Source of the DNA: CAZZIZ01 sp964654535
GTDB lineage: Bacteria; Bacteroidota; Bacteroidia; Chitinophagales; UBA2359
DNA length: 5,309 nucleotides
Reading direction: 5' to 3'
Assembly (NCBI GenBank): GCA_964654535.1
Contig: CAZZIZ010000223.1
Coordinates: 1 to 5,309, forward strand
Part shown: positions 5,261 to 5,309 of the stretch, one piece after another
Layout: each line of letters begins with the position of its first letter
Numbering within the stretch: the first letter of the stretch is position 1
The notes under the pieces: generated by a model
What the model saw: the letters and a program-made list of their open reading frames with translations, nothing else
The model's database searches: none
Told to the model about the DNA's origin: nothing
Translations under genes and position numbers: made by a program

Positions 5261-5309
5261 CTAAGTCAACGAATTGTTGTTTTTATCAACCAAATCCGAC
5301 AGAATCCTT
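5261..5309 (-). CDS. Possible C-terminal end of an unidentified upstream gene
   Basis: On the minus strand one frame enters the window open and runs RILSDLVDKNNNSLT to a TAG at 5263-5261; the other two minus-strand frames stop slightly sooner. Fifteen codons are too few to prove coding, and no family can be recognised. In favour: the peptide has a plausible hydrophilic C-terminus and the DNA to its left loses any coding look. If real, it is a gene oriented like the atp operon and ending about 630 bases before atpB, separated from it by the hairpins. Confidence 0.25.
   Translation of the reverse strand, partial: RILSDLVDKNNNSLT

Overview
The window holds one side of an F-type ATP synthase (F1Fo) operon, all on the minus strand, followed at the right by about 680 bases of non-coding DNA packed with inverted repeats. 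Read in the direction of transcription (right to left) the genes are atpB (subunit a), atpE (c), atpF (b), atpH (delta), atpA (alpha) and atpG (gamma; the window edge cuts off its C-terminal third). These are all the Fo subunits plus the delta, alpha and gamma subunits of F1. The beta and epsilon genes (atpD, atpC) are not in the window; from what is known of Bacteroidota they often lie in a separate atpDC unit, but that cannot be seen here.

The source is most likely a member of the Bacteroidota, probably near the Flavobacteriia. The signs are: no Shine-Dalgarno sequence ahead of any of the six starts, with A-rich leaders instead; a TAnnTTTG-type -7 element just upstream of atpB; a subunit a with a signal peptide and a long periplasmic N-terminal domain; an alpha subunit with the extra segment before GGGSLTALP that I associate with this phylum; and AT-leaning sequence. 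I cannot name a genus.

The operon is tightly packed. atpF and atpH overlap by one base (TAATG), atpH and atpA are 3 bases apart, atpA and atpG 24, and atpB and atpE 27. The only roomy junction is atpE-atpF (73 bases once the ATG start of atpF is used). It holds a bulged stem-loop that could set off the highly expressed atpE message from the downstream genes.

Upstream of atpB (4628-5309) there is no convincing gene. From left to right it holds: the probable operon promoter (4654-4661); an imperfect inverted repeat centred near 4800 that carries a GC-rich block TTTGGGCGTGCCCC ... GGGGTCGGGC resembling an interspersed repeat of Bacteroidota; a strong 23-bp hairpin (4882-4936) that looks like a bidirectional terminator; a very long hairpin of about 163 bases (4955-5117) with apex CATAGC-CGTA-GCTATG; a block ATCCCTCACGCG; a perfect 12-base palindrome; degenerate short direct repeats; and, at the extreme right, perhaps the last 15 codons of another minus-strand gene. 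The long hairpin is the most interesting item: in its outer 51 aligned positions every one of the seven transition differences is a G-U pair when the plus strand is RNA and none is when the minus strand is RNA. This suggests a structured RNA read opposite to the atp operon.
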